From Myxococcales bacterium (GTDB taxonomy: Bacteria; Myxococcota_A; Polyangia; Polyangiales; Ga0077539), in NCBI GenBank assembly GCA_013298625.1, contig JAAFIF010000047.1, positions 1 to 64,000 of the forward strand: DNA of 64,000 nt. The letters are read 5' to 3'. Of this stretch, positions 16,802 through 25,155 are shown piece by piece. The notes below the pieces were generated by a model, which ran no database searches, had not been told where the DNA came from, and saw only the letters and a list, made by a program, of their open reading frames with translations. The position numbers and the translations under genes were made by a program. The stretch's first letter is position 1; each line of letters begins with the position of its first letter.

Positions 16802-18076
16802 GTGGAGGCTGATCCGATCGCGAACGCACTGGCAGCAACGGACGAGCGCCGAGAGGCTCGCTCGATCGTGCAGCCGCCTGCTCGAATCGAGCCCAAGCGT
16901 GCGAGCGCTCGGCCCTCGATGCCGGGCTCCATCGGCCGCTACCAGGTCTCGCGCCTGTTGGGGGAGGGCGCTATGGGCCGCGTATACCTCGCGACGGACC
17001 CCGAGCTCAGCCGTCAGGTCGCCATCAAAGTCCTTCGCCTCGACGCCGCCGGAAACGCTCGCGACGCGTACATCGCCCGCTTTCGCAACGAGGCCCGCGC
17101 CGCCGCGCGCTTGCAGCACTCCAACGTGGTGACCCTGCACGACACGGGCGTCGACCCCGTCCTCGGCCCGTACCTCGTGTACGAGTACGTCTCGGGGCAG
17201 ACCCTTCGCGCGCGCATCAACGACGGAAAGCTCGACCCTCGCGCGGTCGTCGCCCTCGCGCGCGGCATCGGCGCCGCCCTCGACGCGATGCACACGGCAG
17301 GGATCATCCACCGCGACATCAAGCCGGACAACATCCTCATCGCCCCCGACGGCGCGGTGAAGGTCACGGACTTCGGCATCGCGCGCGTCTCGGACGTGCA
17401 GCTCACGCGCGACGGGCAGTTCTTGGGGACGCCTGCGTACGCATCGCCCGAGGCCATCACCCGCGGCGTGTACACCGCGCGCGGCGACCAGTTTTCGCTC
17501 GCGGCGGTGCTGTACGAAGCGCTCTGCGCGATCAGGCCCTTTCCTGGGGACGACGCCGTCGCGGTCTCGTACGCCGTGGCCAACGACACGCCGCCGCCGC
17601 CCAGCAAGTGGGTCAAAGAGCTGCCAGCGCTCGTCGACGCGTGCTTCGAGCGCGCGCTCTCGAAGAAGGCCAACGACAGGTTTCTCTCGTCCGGAGAGTT
17701 CGCCGCCACGCTCGCTGCTGCGTTTCGTGGCAGCGCTCAGGTGTCCGCGGTCGCGACCGCGCCGCTCGCGCGCCGTCCGCAGCACGCAGCGCCCACGCCC
17801 TTCAGCGCCGAGCAGCCCAAAGAACAATCCCCTCGAGCGCCCGCGCCCGTCATGCCGCTCAGCCCCAAATCGATGGCCATCGTCGGCGTGGTGGTGCTCG
17901 CGGCGGTGATCGTGGCGGTCGCGCGATGGAGCGGCAGCGATGCGCGCGACGATCGCGCCGAGGGCGCCGCTGCGCGCGCTCCTTCTGCGCAGCCCGCAGT
18001 CAACGCGACGCCCGCCCCGACGCAGCCGAGCGCGACGCCCGCAGCCCGCCCGCGCAACCGGGGTCGCACGCGGTAA
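16802..18076 (+). CDS. Membrane-anchored Hanks-type Ser/Thr protein kinase
   Basis: About 424 residues from a GTG at 16802; an ATG at 16919 (MPGSIGRYQ) is the alternative, and neither has a clear Shine-Dalgarno. The kinase domain covers about residues 44-310: Gly loop GEGAMG, catalytic Lys in VAIKVL, HRDIKPDN catalytic loop, DFG in VTDFGIAR, and GTPAYASPE activation segment (the usual Met-Ser is Ala-Ser here). A Pro/Ala-rich linker leads to one transmembrane helix (AIVGVVVLAAVIVAVARW), then a short Ala/Pro/Arg-rich tail. The small soluble gene that follows 14 bp later probably shares its transcript. Targets are unknown. Confidence 0.9.
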   Translation: MEADPIANALAATDERREARSIVQPPARIEPKRASARPSMPGSIGRYQVSRLLGEGAMGRVYLATDPELSRQVAIKVLRLDAAGNARDAYIARFRNEARAAARLQHSNVVTLHDTGVDPVLGPYLVYEYVSGQTLRARINDGKLDPRAVVALARGIGAALDAMHTAGIIHRDIKPDNILIAPDGAVKVTDFGIARVSDVQLTRDGQFLGTPAYASPEAITRGVYTARGDQFSLAAVLYEALCAIRPFPGDDAVAVSYAVANDTPPPPSKWVKELPALVDACFERALSKKANDRFLSSGEFAATLAAAFRGSAQVSAVATAPLARRPQHAAPTPFSAEQPKEQSPRAPAPVMPLSPKSMAIVGVVVLAAVIVAVARWSGSDARDDRAEGAAARAPSAQPAVNATPAPTQPSATPAARPRNRGRTR

Positions 18077-18090
18077 GAGAGAGGTCGTTG

Positions 18091-18720
18091 ATGGCTCGAT
18101 CAGAGTCTCGTTGGATCGCGTACGGCGCGGTCTCTGCTGCGCTGAGCAGGGTGCTTCCTCCCTTCGTCGACGGGCCGTTCGTGCGCGCGGTGCGCGGCGC
18201 GATGATCGACCGCGTCGCGAAAGAGACCGGCGTGACGCTCACCTCCGAAGCGCGCAAGCTGCTCGCTTCTCTCGAAGATCCGCTCTCGTCGCGAGGGCGC
18301 GTCGAGAAGGGCGCGCGCTGGGTGCTCGCGCGCGTCGTCCCAGGGCTCTCGACGGTCGACACGACGGTGCACCTGGTGACGACGTTCACCGCAGGCGCGC
18401 TGTTGAAGCGGTATTTCGAAGCGCGGCCCAAGAGCGACACCGGCGCCGTGGTCGACGGCTTCGAGGCCACGCGCATCCGCCGCGCGCTCAAGGTCGCCCT
18501 CGACTTCGCCTCCGCCGAGCACGCCCGCGGCCTGGCCACCGCTGTCACCTCGGGCAGCACCGCCGCGATGGACGGAGCGCTCTCGAAAGAGTCCCGCTCG
18601 ACCGGCGCGCGCGCGCTCGCCGAGAAGGCCCTCGCCGCGGTCGACGTCGGCGCGACCGCAATCCCCGCCGCGTGGATCGACGCCGTCGAGCCGATCTTCA
18701 AGCGCGAGTTCGACCGCTAA
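18091..18720 (+). CDS. Conserved-looking protein of unknown function
   Basis: 209 residues. The ATG at 18091 has a good Shine-Dalgarno (AGAGAGAGG, 7 bp away) and sits 14 bp after the kinase stop, so the pair is likely co-transcribed and co-translated. The protein is Ala-rich and helical with moderately hydrophobic stretches (VHLVTTFTAGALLKRYF; LATAVTSG) but no clear transmembrane helix or signal peptide. Long frames in other phases extend across this gene and are not real. Its location suggests a kinase accessory or substrate (inference). Family not recognised. Confidence 0.65.
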   Translation: MARSESRWIAYGAVSAALSRVLPPFVDGPFVRAVRGAMIDRVAKETGVTLTSEARKLLASLEDPLSSRGRVEKGARWVLARVVPGLSTVDTTVHLVTTFTAGALLKRYFEARPKSDTGAVVDGFEATRIRRALKVALDFASAEHARGLATAVTSGSTAAMDGALSKESRSTGARALAEKALAAVDVGATAIPAAWIDAVEPIFKREFDR

Positions 18721-18801
18721 GATCCACGTCGCGCGGACGCCACGCGGTCGAGGGGCGCACCATCGAAGCTGGCGCGCTTGCGTGCGGCACAGCCGACAAG
18801 C

Positions 18802-18822
18802 GCTCGGGCACGAGGCCCGAGC
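18802..18822. terminator. Perfect 8-bp hairpin downstream of kinase operon
   Basis: GCTCGGGC (18802-18809) and GCCCGAGC (18815-18822) enclose a 5-nt loop, 82 bp after the last stop codon of the rightward unit. It lacks a T-tract. Its place between two converging genes makes termination the simplest role. Confidence 0.45.
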
Positions 18823-18904
18823 TGACGCAGGTGAACAGCGGCGTTGCGCCAGGCTCGTGTGCGCCGAAACGCTGGTGTTTTACTGAGAAATCCCAGTTGC
18901 CTAA

Positions 18905-18924
18905 GCCCAGGCCCTTGCCTGGGC
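18905..18924. terminator. Second perfect hairpin in the same gap
   Basis: GCCCAGGC (18905-18912) and GCCTGGGC (18917-18924) enclose the loop CCTT. A slightly AT-richer stretch (about 18870-18900) precedes it, so on the minus strand it could act as a terminator for the leftward gene that ends at 19011. Confidence 0.45.
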
Positions 18925-18948
18925 GCACGTTGGCTACGCCACGCGCAA

Positions 18949-18970
18949 GCGCGCCATCTCGATGGCGCGC
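18949..18970. repeat. Third inverted repeat, flanked by near-repeated GGCTACGC segments
   Basis: GCGCGCCATC (18949-18958) and GATGGCGCGC (18961-18970) are perfect 10-bp arms around TC. On either side stand near-copies of GGCTACGC...CACGCG (about 18932 and 18975), and CCACGCGGTCGA occurs at both ends of the gap (about 18739 and 18987). With two more hairpins in the same 290-bp non-coding stretch (18721-19010), this looks like a small palindromic-repeat cluster rather than one terminator. Confidence 0.5.
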
Positions 18971-19010
18971 GGAGGCTACGCGGAGGCCACGCGGTCGAAG
19001 CTCACGACCG

Positions 19011-19640
19011 CTAGCCTCCGCCGAGCGAGCGCCTTCGCTCCCAGCCCATCCGAAGCGCGACCGCGGCGCACGCCGCGAAGAACAGCGCAGCGCCCAGCAA
19101 TTTGGGCCACGAATCCGGTGCGCGCACGAGCCCCACGAGCGCCATGATCACGAACGCGATCGAGACCAGCAGCATCGAGACCGGCGTGCCTCCGAGCAGC
19201 CACAGCTCGCGCTCGACGCGCTGAGCCCAGCTCGCGCCAGGGCGCGCTACGTCGACCAGCGTGACGATCGCGTCCGCCGCCAACGAGCGCAGCGCGAAGC
19301 GAAGCACCAGTCCCATCACGATCGTCGAGAGCAGCGATCCTGCGAGCAACAACGGCTGCCGTCGCGCGAGCTCGACGTGCGCGAGGCACGCGATGTCGAC
19401 GAGCAAGTGCGTCGCCGCCGCTGCCGCAGCGATGCCGAGCCCCAGCCGCCTCCACCGCGCCTGGCGCGCTTCGATCGCGATCAGCTCGCCGATCGGCGCG
19501 AACACCAGCGGGCCGATCAGCAGCAAGAGCCGCAGCGCGCTCGGCGAAGCCTGACGGCCAAACGCAGCGTCGAGCAGGTAGCCGTGCGCCGCCGTGCCGA
19601 CGAGCAAGAACACCATGAGCCCGCCGTGCTCCATCAGCAT
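19011..19640 (-). CDS. Multi-pass membrane protein of unknown function
   Basis: About 209 residues from the ATG at 19640. The open frame extends to 19886, but that part overlaps the divergent lipoprotein's signal region and lacks membrane character. Six hydrophobic segments are visible (GLMVFLLVGTAAHGYLL; LLLLIGPLVFAPIGELIAI; LGIAAAAAATHLLVDIACL; LLLAGSLLSTIVMGLVL; VSMLLVSIAFVIMALVGL; LLGAALFFAACAAVAL) with Arg-rich loops. No family motif. A second ATG at 19634 is possible. The convergent hairpin cluster lies just past its stop. Confidence 0.6.
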   Translation of the reverse strand: MLMEHGGLMVFLLVGTAAHGYLLDAAFGRQASPSALRLLLLIGPLVFAPIGELIAIEARQARWRRLGLGIAAAAAATHLLVDIACLAHVELARRQPLLLAGSLLSTIVMGLVLRFALRSLAADAIVTLVDVARPGASWAQRVERELWLLGGTPVSMLLVSIAFVIMALVGLVRAPDSWPKLLGAALFFAACAAVALRMGWERRRSLGGG

Positions 19641-19731
19641 CGCGAAGAGCACTCTGAGCCGCTCTCGGCGCGATGACAAGCTGGCGTTCAGCGCTGCGTG
19701 CGACGGGAGTACACTCGGCGCTTCGATCCCA

Positions 19732-20865
19732 GTGAGAGACACCCCTTTGCTTTCGACTCCATCCATCCCCGCTCGCGTCTCGTGCGCAGTGACCGTCCTC
19801 TCGCTCGCGTCGGGCTGCGTCGAGCGCGCGACCAACGTCACGCAGCCGCCCGCGACGCCCATGAGCGACGCTGCTGTCGCCAGCAACGTCGCGCCGCTGC
19901 GCGTCCCGTTCGAAGTGCGCGATGGTGGCGAGGTGGTCGTGAGCTACCGCGCTCCGTTGCGGCCGTGCGACGACGGGTGCCTGCGCAACCGCGGCGGCTC
20001 GATGCTGCGCTTGCTCAGGCTCGCGCACCGGATGCCCGACCGGATGCGACGCGTGCTGCAAGCGATGGACATGCCGTACGCGCGGCTCTGGATGGCGTGG
20101 CTCGCGCGCCACGAAGGAGACGAAGCGGACGCGCGCACGTACCTCGCCGAGGCCCTCGAAGCGCTGCGACGAGACCCGGCTCGCGCGCAGGCGCTCGACG
20201 CTGCGCTCGCTCGCGTGTCGCTCTCTCCCGCGGCGGCGACGCTCGATGAGCAGCTCGCCGCTGCGATGCGCGCGCAGCTCGATCACTGGGTCGCGCTCGA
20301 TCCTGCCCTCGGCGCAGAGGCGTCTCGCGTGCTTCCGTGCGCGGTGCTCGCGCGCGCAGGAGCGCCGTCGTCGCGCGCGTTTCGACCGAGGACGAGCGCC
20401 GACGCAGAGGCCGCGAGGGTCGTTGTTCGCTGCGGCGAAGCTGCGATCGACGCGCTGCGGGACGAGGCCCAGCGCGCGGTCGTTCGCGCGGCGGTCGACC
20501 AGACGTCGCGCTCGATCACGGCGATGGCTGCGTCGGAGCCCGCGGCGGTCGAGCTGCTGCGCGCGCGGCTGCTCGAGCCCTTCTTCGTGAGTCGATTCGC
20601 AGTTGAATCCATTGATGACGCTGCGCTCTCGCGCGCTGCACGGTCGCCCGCGGCCCGCGCGGCGCTGGCGCCGTGGCTCCGCACGCGCGGGGCGTCGTTG
20701 ACGGTGATCACCGCTGGCTACTGCGCGCACGCGCGGCCCGCCGAGCCGACGCTGACGGACGCTCAGTGCGCCGCGAGAGCGCGAAACGCAGTGAATTCAG
20801 CGGCCAAATGGTGGATCGAGGCGTCAGTGAACGTAGCGATTGGTGAAGGACACCGTGATCTCTGA
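19732..20865 (+). CDS. Lipoprotein of unknown function
   Basis: About 377 residues from a GTG at 19732, chosen because it puts a lipoprotein signal at the N-terminus with lipobox SLASGC. An earlier in-frame ATG at 19594 would add about 46 residues and bury that signal. The mature part is Ala/Arg-rich and helical, with segments such as ARLWMAWLARHEGDEADART and AQALDAALARVSL, perhaps TPR-like helical repeats. Its last 42 bp overlap, on the opposite strand, the last 42 bp of the kinase gene ending at 20824. Confidence 0.6.
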   Translation: MRDTPLLSTPSIPARVSCAVTVLSLASGCVERATNVTQPPATPMSDAAVASNVAPLRVPFEVRDGGEVVVSYRAPLRPCDDGCLRNRGGSMLRLLRLAHRMPDRMRRVLQAMDMPYARLWMAWLARHEGDEADARTYLAEALEALRRDPARAQALDAALARVSLSPAAATLDEQLAAAMRAQLDHWVALDPALGAEASRVLPCAVLARAGAPSSRAFRPRTSADAEAARVVVRCGEAAIDALRDEAQRAVVRAAVDQTSRSITAMAASEPAAVELLRARLLEPFFVSRFAVESIDDAALSRAARSPAARAALAPWLRTRGASLTVITAGYCAHARPAEPTLTDAQCAARARNAVNSAAKWWIEASVNVAIGEGHRDL

Positions 20866-22677
20866 GGGCGCCTCGCCGTTCGCAACCGCGGGCTGACCGA
20901 GCAAGGTTCGTCGAATACACCCGACCATCCCGGGCTTGGCGCGCGTGGTGTCGCCCCGCGGCTCGACGCGCAGCACGCGCCCGCTCGACGGGTCGAGCGT
21001 GAGGTCGAAGTCCATCCCCCAGCCATCGTGCACGCCTTCGCCGGGCGGGACGATGGCGAGGTTGGCGCACGCTTCGATGCGGCCCATGAGCGGCGCGAGC
21101 TGTCGGCCCACCTCGACGCGGCTCGCGCTATGGAACGTTCCTCCCGAGAGCGACGTTCGAACCGGGCGGCGTCCACCCGGCGCGACGATCGCAGGTGCGG
21201 TGAACGGGTTGCTCACCGCGGTCTCTCCGCCGCTGCTGGCCCCGCTGTTCGGTCCGCGCCCCCGCGCGCGCGCGCGAAGGACTCTGGGCTCCGCGCCGAC
21301 GGACTCTGGCGGACGCGCTGCGATGGGGCCCGTCGGCGCCGCGCTGTTGGCGTCGATCGCCGTCGCGCGCTGCGCTGACTGCGCTTGCTGCAACGCTGAT
21401 TGCTGCGCGATCCAACCGGCGCGCTGCGCTTCGAGCACGGCTGCTCGGTTCGCTGCGCGATCGCTGCGTCGAACCAGCGCGAGTCCTCCGCCAATGCTTA
21501 CGAGCGCAAACACCGAGGCCGCGGCCCACGGCAGCCACGATCGGCTCGGCGGCGCTTGCGTGGGCGCGTACGCCTGCATGGGCGTCGGCGTCACGACGCT
21601 CATCGGCGCGGTCTTGGGAACGGACGGTTGCTGCGACAGCAACCACGGCTGCGACTGCTGCTGCGATTGCTGCTGCGATGGTTGCGGTGCGCCGCCGAGG
21701 ACGCCGGTCTGCGGCGCGCCAGGCTGCGACGGCGCCGCGATGGTGTTGGCGGTCATCATCGCGACCTGCGGGATGGCAGCGGTCGCGGCGAAGGCGTCGG
21801 TCGAGCTCGATCCCTGCTGCGAGAACGGCGCGAGCGCCGCGCGGAGCTCGTCTGCGCTTTGAAAACGTGTGTTGATGTCTCGGGACATCGCGCGCTCGAC
21901 CACGGCCACGAGCGCTGGGGGGACGTCGCCGCGCAGCGAGGCGATCGAGGGCGGGGTCTCTTCGAGGATCGCGAACAAGAGCGCGTGGTAGTTGGTCGCT
22001 TGAAACGGGAGCCGTCCGGTGAGCATTTCGTAGAGCATCACGCCGGCCGAGTAGACGTCGGTGCGCGCGTCGACGGGGCGGCCGCGGGCTTGCTCGGGGG
22101 ACATGTACGCGGGCGTTCCGAGGACGGCGCCGGTGGAGGTGAGCTTGCTGTTGCTGCCGTGCTGCTCGGTGAACCGCGCGATGCCGAAGTCGAGCACCTT
22201 GACTACGTCGCGGACGCCCGAGACCTCCGTCAGAAACACGTTGTCCGGCTTCATATCCCGGTGAACGATCCCCGCGCCGTGCGCGACCGACAGCGCAGAG
22301 AGCACCTGCGAGCCGATCCACGCGGCGCGCCCCGGCGAGAGCACGCGCTCGCGCTCGATCACCTGCGCGAGCGACGCGCCCGCGAGGTACTCCATCACCA
22401 AGAACACTTGCCCTGCGTCCGCGCCGAAATCCGTGACGCTCACGATGTTCGGGTGACCCAAGGACGCCGCCGCCTGCGCCTCGCGCTGAAACCTCGCCAC
22501 CACCTCGGGGTTCTGCGCAAACGCCGCGAGCAAGACCTTCAGCGCGACCTTGCGGCCGAGGCCTTCTTGCAGGGCTTCGTACACCGCGCCCATTCCCCCG
22601 GCGCCGAGCTTGCGAACGATGCGGTAGCGGTTGGCGATCAGCGTCCCTTGCGCGAGCTCGTCGCTGTCTGTGCTCAT
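20824..22677 (-). CDS. Ser/Thr protein kinase with TM helix and AgmX/TonB-like C-terminal domain
   Basis: 617 residues, ATG at 22677. Kinase domain at about 17-280: GAGGMG loop, VALKVL Lys, HRDMKPDN catalytic loop, VLDFGIAR, and GTPAYMSPEQARG, all intact. A Gln/Pro-rich linker (PSQQQSQQQSQ) leads to a transmembrane helix near residue 380 (WAAASVFALVSIGGGLALV). An extracytoplasmic region follows, ending in a domain of about 110 residues with EACANL, GVHDGWGMDFDLTLD and CIRRTLLGQP. This resembles the AgmX/PglI C-terminal module common at the end of myxobacterial secreted proteins. The esterase gene upstream ends 20 bp before its ATG, so co-transcription is possible. Confidence 0.9.
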   Translation of the reverse strand: MSTDSDELAQGTLIANRYRIVRKLGAGGMGAVYEALQEGLGRKVALKVLLAAFAQNPEVVARFQREAQAAASLGHPNIVSVTDFGADAGQVFLVMEYLAGASLAQVIERERVLSPGRAAWIGSQVLSALSVAHGAGIVHRDMKPDNVFLTEVSGVRDVVKVLDFGIARFTEQHGSNSKLTSTGAVLGTPAYMSPEQARGRPVDARTDVYSAGVMLYEMLTGRLPFQATNYHALLFAILEETPPSIASLRGDVPPALVAVVERAMSRDINTRFQSADELRAALAPFSQQGSSSTDAFAATAAIPQVAMMTANTIAAPSQPGAPQTGVLGGAPQPSQQQSQQQSQPWLLSQQPSVPKTAPMSVVTPTPMQAYAPTQAPPSRSWLPWAAASVFALVSIGGGLALVRRSDRAANRAAVLEAQRAGWIAQQSALQQAQSAQRATAIDANSAAPTGPIAARPPESVGAEPRVLRARARGRGPNSGASSGGETAVSNPFTAPAIVAPGGRRPVRTSLSGGTFHSASRVEVGRQLAPLMGRIEACANLAIVPPGEGVHDGWGMDFDLTLDPSSGRVLRVEPRGDTTRAKPGMVGCIRRTLLGQPAVANGEAPSEITVSFTNRYVH

Positions 22678-22697
22678 CGATACGAAGCGATAGAGTA

Positions 22698-24392
22698 TCA
22701 GCCTCCGCCAGCGATGCGAGCGAGCGTGTCGCACTGCGTGGCTCTGACGCCCGCGCTGTTCGTCGTCGGGTTGGCCAGCTCGATGTACGGGTCCGTCGCC
22801 GCTGCGTACGCAGGCCACGATGGGGCGCCGGTCGAGAGGTCCCCCGTGGCTGCGAAGCGGATCCACGAGGACTGCACAGCGTCGATCACCGCGCGGTCCG
22901 CGGCGGTCGCTCGGTAGCCGAGCAGGCCGTCCACGGTTCCGAATACGTAGCCGAGCTCGATGCCGTGGTACGCGCCAAACGCGCTGATCATCGGCGCCAG
23001 CCGCGCGTCCAGGCGGTGCGTAAACCAGTAGCGGTACACCGGCTCGCGCTGGCCCGAGGCCATCAGCGCGCGGAGGTTGGTGCGCGCCGGGCACGTCCAC
23101 CGCGTGTCCGTGGTGAGCGCGACGAGCGCCGCGTGCGGCGAGGCGAACATCGCTGGTGCGTACGCCGCGAGCACCGCGTCGATCTGCGTCGCAGAGATGC
23201 CGTACTGCGCGAGGTACGCCCGCGCGATCCGCTCGAAATCTGCCGCGGTCTGCACCATCGCCGCCGGCGGAACCATCCTCGACGTCTCTTCGCTGTTGGT
23301 CCCGTACACGACAGGTACGCGGTTGTGTCGCCCCGCGCGGATGCGCTCGACGGGGCTCTCGGGCAACACGTCACCGTCGATGGAGGGCGAGAAATCGCTG
23401 GTCACGAGGCCGCTCACCGCAGGAGGCAGCGCCATGAGGACCTCTGCTGGCGTCTTCGCGCGCAGGCACGCGATGGGGTCCGGCGCGGCCGCGCACGACG
23501 CGCCCATGAGCAGCCGTTGTCCCGCGGCGCGCGCGCTCGCTTGCGTCGGCGCCGTCAGCCCGCCGGACTGTGAGAGCGCGCGAGCGAAGAGCCCTGCGGC
23601 GCGCGGAGAGCTCACGAGCAGCATCGTGTCGAGCCCGCCGGCGGACTCGCCGAAGACCATCACGCGCGCAGGATCGCCGCCGAACTGCGCGATGTTTCGC
23701 TGCACCCAGCGCAGCGCGAGGATCTGATCGCGCAGGCCGTTGGTGCCCGAAGGCTGCCCGGGGTTCTCGGTGTCGAGCGCCTCGTGCGAGAGAAATCCCA
23801 GCGCGCCGAGGCGGTACTGGATCGTGACGACCACGGCCCCGCGCCGCGCGAGCGCGCGCCCGTCGTAGAAGCCGCGCCCTTGCGTGGCTGTCGCGAGGAT
23901 CTGCGCAGAGCCCTGGTTGTTGCCGCCGCCGTGGATGAAGAAGAGCACGGGCAGCGGGCTCGCGGGCGCTTGCGTGGGCGCGTACACGTTGAGCGTGAGG
24001 CAGTCTTCTGCGCCCGTGGGCATGCCGTCGTCGTCGAGCTGCGGGCACACCGCGCCGAAGCGCGTGGCGTCGCGGTCGTCCGTCCAGCACGCGTGTTCGA
24101 CTGGCGGCCGAAACCGCAGCGCTCCCACCGGCGGAGCCGCGAACGGGACGCCCTGAAACACCCGCACGTCCCCGTCGATCGTCCCGCGCACGCGTCCCTT
24201 GTCCGTGGCCACGATGGCAGGGTCCGTCGACGGCGCGACCATGCACGCGGGCGCGCTCGCGTCGTCGCTCGCGCCTGCTTCGTTGGCGACGCCCGAGTCC
24301 GGGGTCGAGTCCATCCCGGCGTCGTTGCCGGGGTTCGTTGGACCGCACGCGGCCAGGAGAAACAGCGAAAGCCACAGGCGTCGTGTGTTCAT
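22698..24392 (-). CDS. Type-B carboxylesterase/lipase, lipoprotein
   Basis: 564 residues. The signal peptide has lipobox LLAAC, followed by an Asp/Ser/Ala linker to about residue 50. The alpha/beta-hydrolase body has the family N-terminal marks GVPFAAPPVG and EDCLTLNVYAP, the oxyanion HGGGNNQGS, the nucleophile Ser in FGESAGGLD (about 245), the catalytic Glu probably in GTNSEETS (about 364), and the His in AYHGIELGYVFG (about 476). All three catalytic positions are present, so an active esterase exposed outside the cytoplasm is expected. Substrate unknown. It lies 84 bp downstream of the yceI-like gene in the same direction, so the sigma-54 promoter there could also reach it; a weak hairpin at 24443-24459 lies between. 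Confidence 0.9.
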   Translation of the reverse strand: MNTRRLWLSLFLLAACGPTNPGNDAGMDSTPDSGVANEAGASDDASAPACMVAPSTDPAIVATDKGRVRGTIDGDVRVFQGVPFAAPPVGALRFRPPVEHACWTDDRDATRFGAVCPQLDDDGMPTGAEDCLTLNVYAPTQAPASPLPVLFFIHGGGNNQGSAQILATATQGRGFYDGRALARRGAVVVTIQYRLGALGFLSHEALDTENPGQPSGTNGLRDQILALRWVQRNIAQFGGDPARVMVFGESAGGLDTMLLVSSPRAAGLFARALSQSGGLTAPTQASARAAGQRLLMGASCAAAPDPIACLRAKTPAEVLMALPPAVSGLVTSDFSPSIDGDVLPESPVERIRAGRHNRVPVVYGTNSEETSRMVPPAAMVQTAADFERIARAYLAQYGISATQIDAVLAAYAPAMFASPHAALVALTTDTRWTCPARTNLRALMASGQREPVYRYWFTHRLDARLAPMISAFGAYHGIELGYVFGTVDGLLGYRATAADRAVIDAVQSSWIRFAATGDLSTGAPSWPAYAAATDPYIELANPTTNSAGVRATQCDTLARIAGGG

Positions 24393-24476
24393 TCAGGGAC
24401 CTCTCGTCTCCCGAAGAACGCCCGGCGCCGGTGGCTTCCTACGGCGACCCTGCGTCGCCTGGTGCGATTTCGTTGC

Positions 24477-25001
24477 TCAGGCCTTCACGGCCTGAACGTC
24501 GAGCTCGATCTCGACCTTGTCGCCGACGAGCACGCCGCCCGCTTCGAGGGCCTGGTTCCACGTGAGGCCGAAGTCTCCGCGGCTGATGCTCGCCTTCGCG
24601 GTGAACGCCGCGCGCTGGTTGCCCCACGGGTCCTTCGCGTTGCCTTCGCTCTCGCCGTGAAACACCACGTCCTTCGCGTGTCCCTTGATCGTGAGCTTTC
24701 CGTGCAGCTCGAAGGACGAGCCCTTCGCCACGACCTTGCTCGACTCGAAGCTCATCGTCGGAAACTTCTCTGCGTCGAAGAAGTCCGCGCTCTTCAAGTG
24801 CCCGTCGCGCTTCGGCTCGGCCGTGTCGATCGAGTCGATCTTCACTTCGGCCTTCACCGATCCGCCCTCGAGCGAGCCGTCGTCCGCGAGCGTCACCACG
24901 CCCGAGAACTGCGTGAAGCGCCCGCGCACCTTCGAGATCACGAGGTGGCGAATCGTGAAGCCCACGGTCGAGTGCGATGCGTCGATGTTCCAGTTGCTCA
25001 T
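24477..25001 (-). CDS. YceI family protein
   Basis: 174 residues, ATG at 25001 preceded by GGAG. YceI proteins are small lipocalin-like barrels that bind isoprenoid-type lipids. Family marks: IDASHSTVGFTIRHLVISKVRGRF at the start (with STVGF and the VRGRF turn), SVKAEVKIDSIDT, HLKSADFFDAEKFPTMSFES, LTIKGHAKDV and ISRGDFGLTWN. There is no signal peptide, so this is a cytoplasmic-type member. It is divergent from a sigma-54 activator gene with a palindromic site and a -24/-12 promoter between them, so induction in response to the activator's ligand is likely. Confidence 0.93.
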   Translation of the reverse strand: MSNWNIDASHSTVGFTIRHLVISKVRGRFTQFSGVVTLADDGSLEGGSVKAEVKIDSIDTAEPKRDGHLKSADFFDAEKFPTMSFESSKVVAKGSSFELHGKLTIKGHAKDVVFHGESEGNAKDPWGNQRAAFTAKASISRGDFGLTWNQALEAGGVLVGDKVEIELDVQAVKA

Positions 25002-25034
25002 TGAGTTCGTTCTCCGTTCGAAGAGACCTTCATC

Positions 25035-25050
25035 GCAACCCCTCGGCCAG
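25035..25050 (-). promoter_or_regulatory. Sigma-54 (-24/-12) promoter of the yceI-like gene
   Basis: Read on the minus strand, the sequence is TGGC-CGAGGGG-TTGC. The GG of TGGC (25048-25047) and the GC of TTGC (25036-25035) are exactly 12 bp apart, as sigma-54 requires. The match to TGGCACG-N4-TTGCW is complete at TGGC and TTGC and poor at the middle ACG. The predicted transcription start is near 25023, giving a leader of about 22 nt to the ATG at 25001. The 25105-25136 palindrome then centres near -97, a normal distance for an enhancer site. Confidence 0.7.
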
Positions 25051-25104
25051 CGCGCGCAGCAACGAAATCCATCGCGATTTCAAGGAGACCAACCGGACTG
25101 CTCC

Positions 25105-25136
25105 ATCAATTTGATCGATCGTGCGATCAAATTGAT
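25105..25136. promoter_or_regulatory. 13+13 bp palindromic enhancer/operator for the adjacent sigma-54 activator
   Basis: ATCAATTTGATCG (25105-25117) and CGATCAAATTGAT (25124-25136) are perfect inverted arms around ATCGTG. They contain TTGATC and GATCAA half-sites, the same halves as in the UAS of XylR/DmpR-type activators (recalled as TTGATCAATTGATCAA), though spaced wider. It lies 20 bp before the activator's own ATG and about 97 bp from the predicted yceI start, so it could serve both activation and autoregulation. Confidence 0.75.
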
Positions 25137-25155
25137 AGATCATCCATCCCTTCGC

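Noticed and set aside
18905..18970. tRNA or riboswitch in the hairpin-rich gap
   Set aside because: No cloverleaf spacing, T-loop GTTCRANNC or known aptamer core was seen; the stems are separate and simple.
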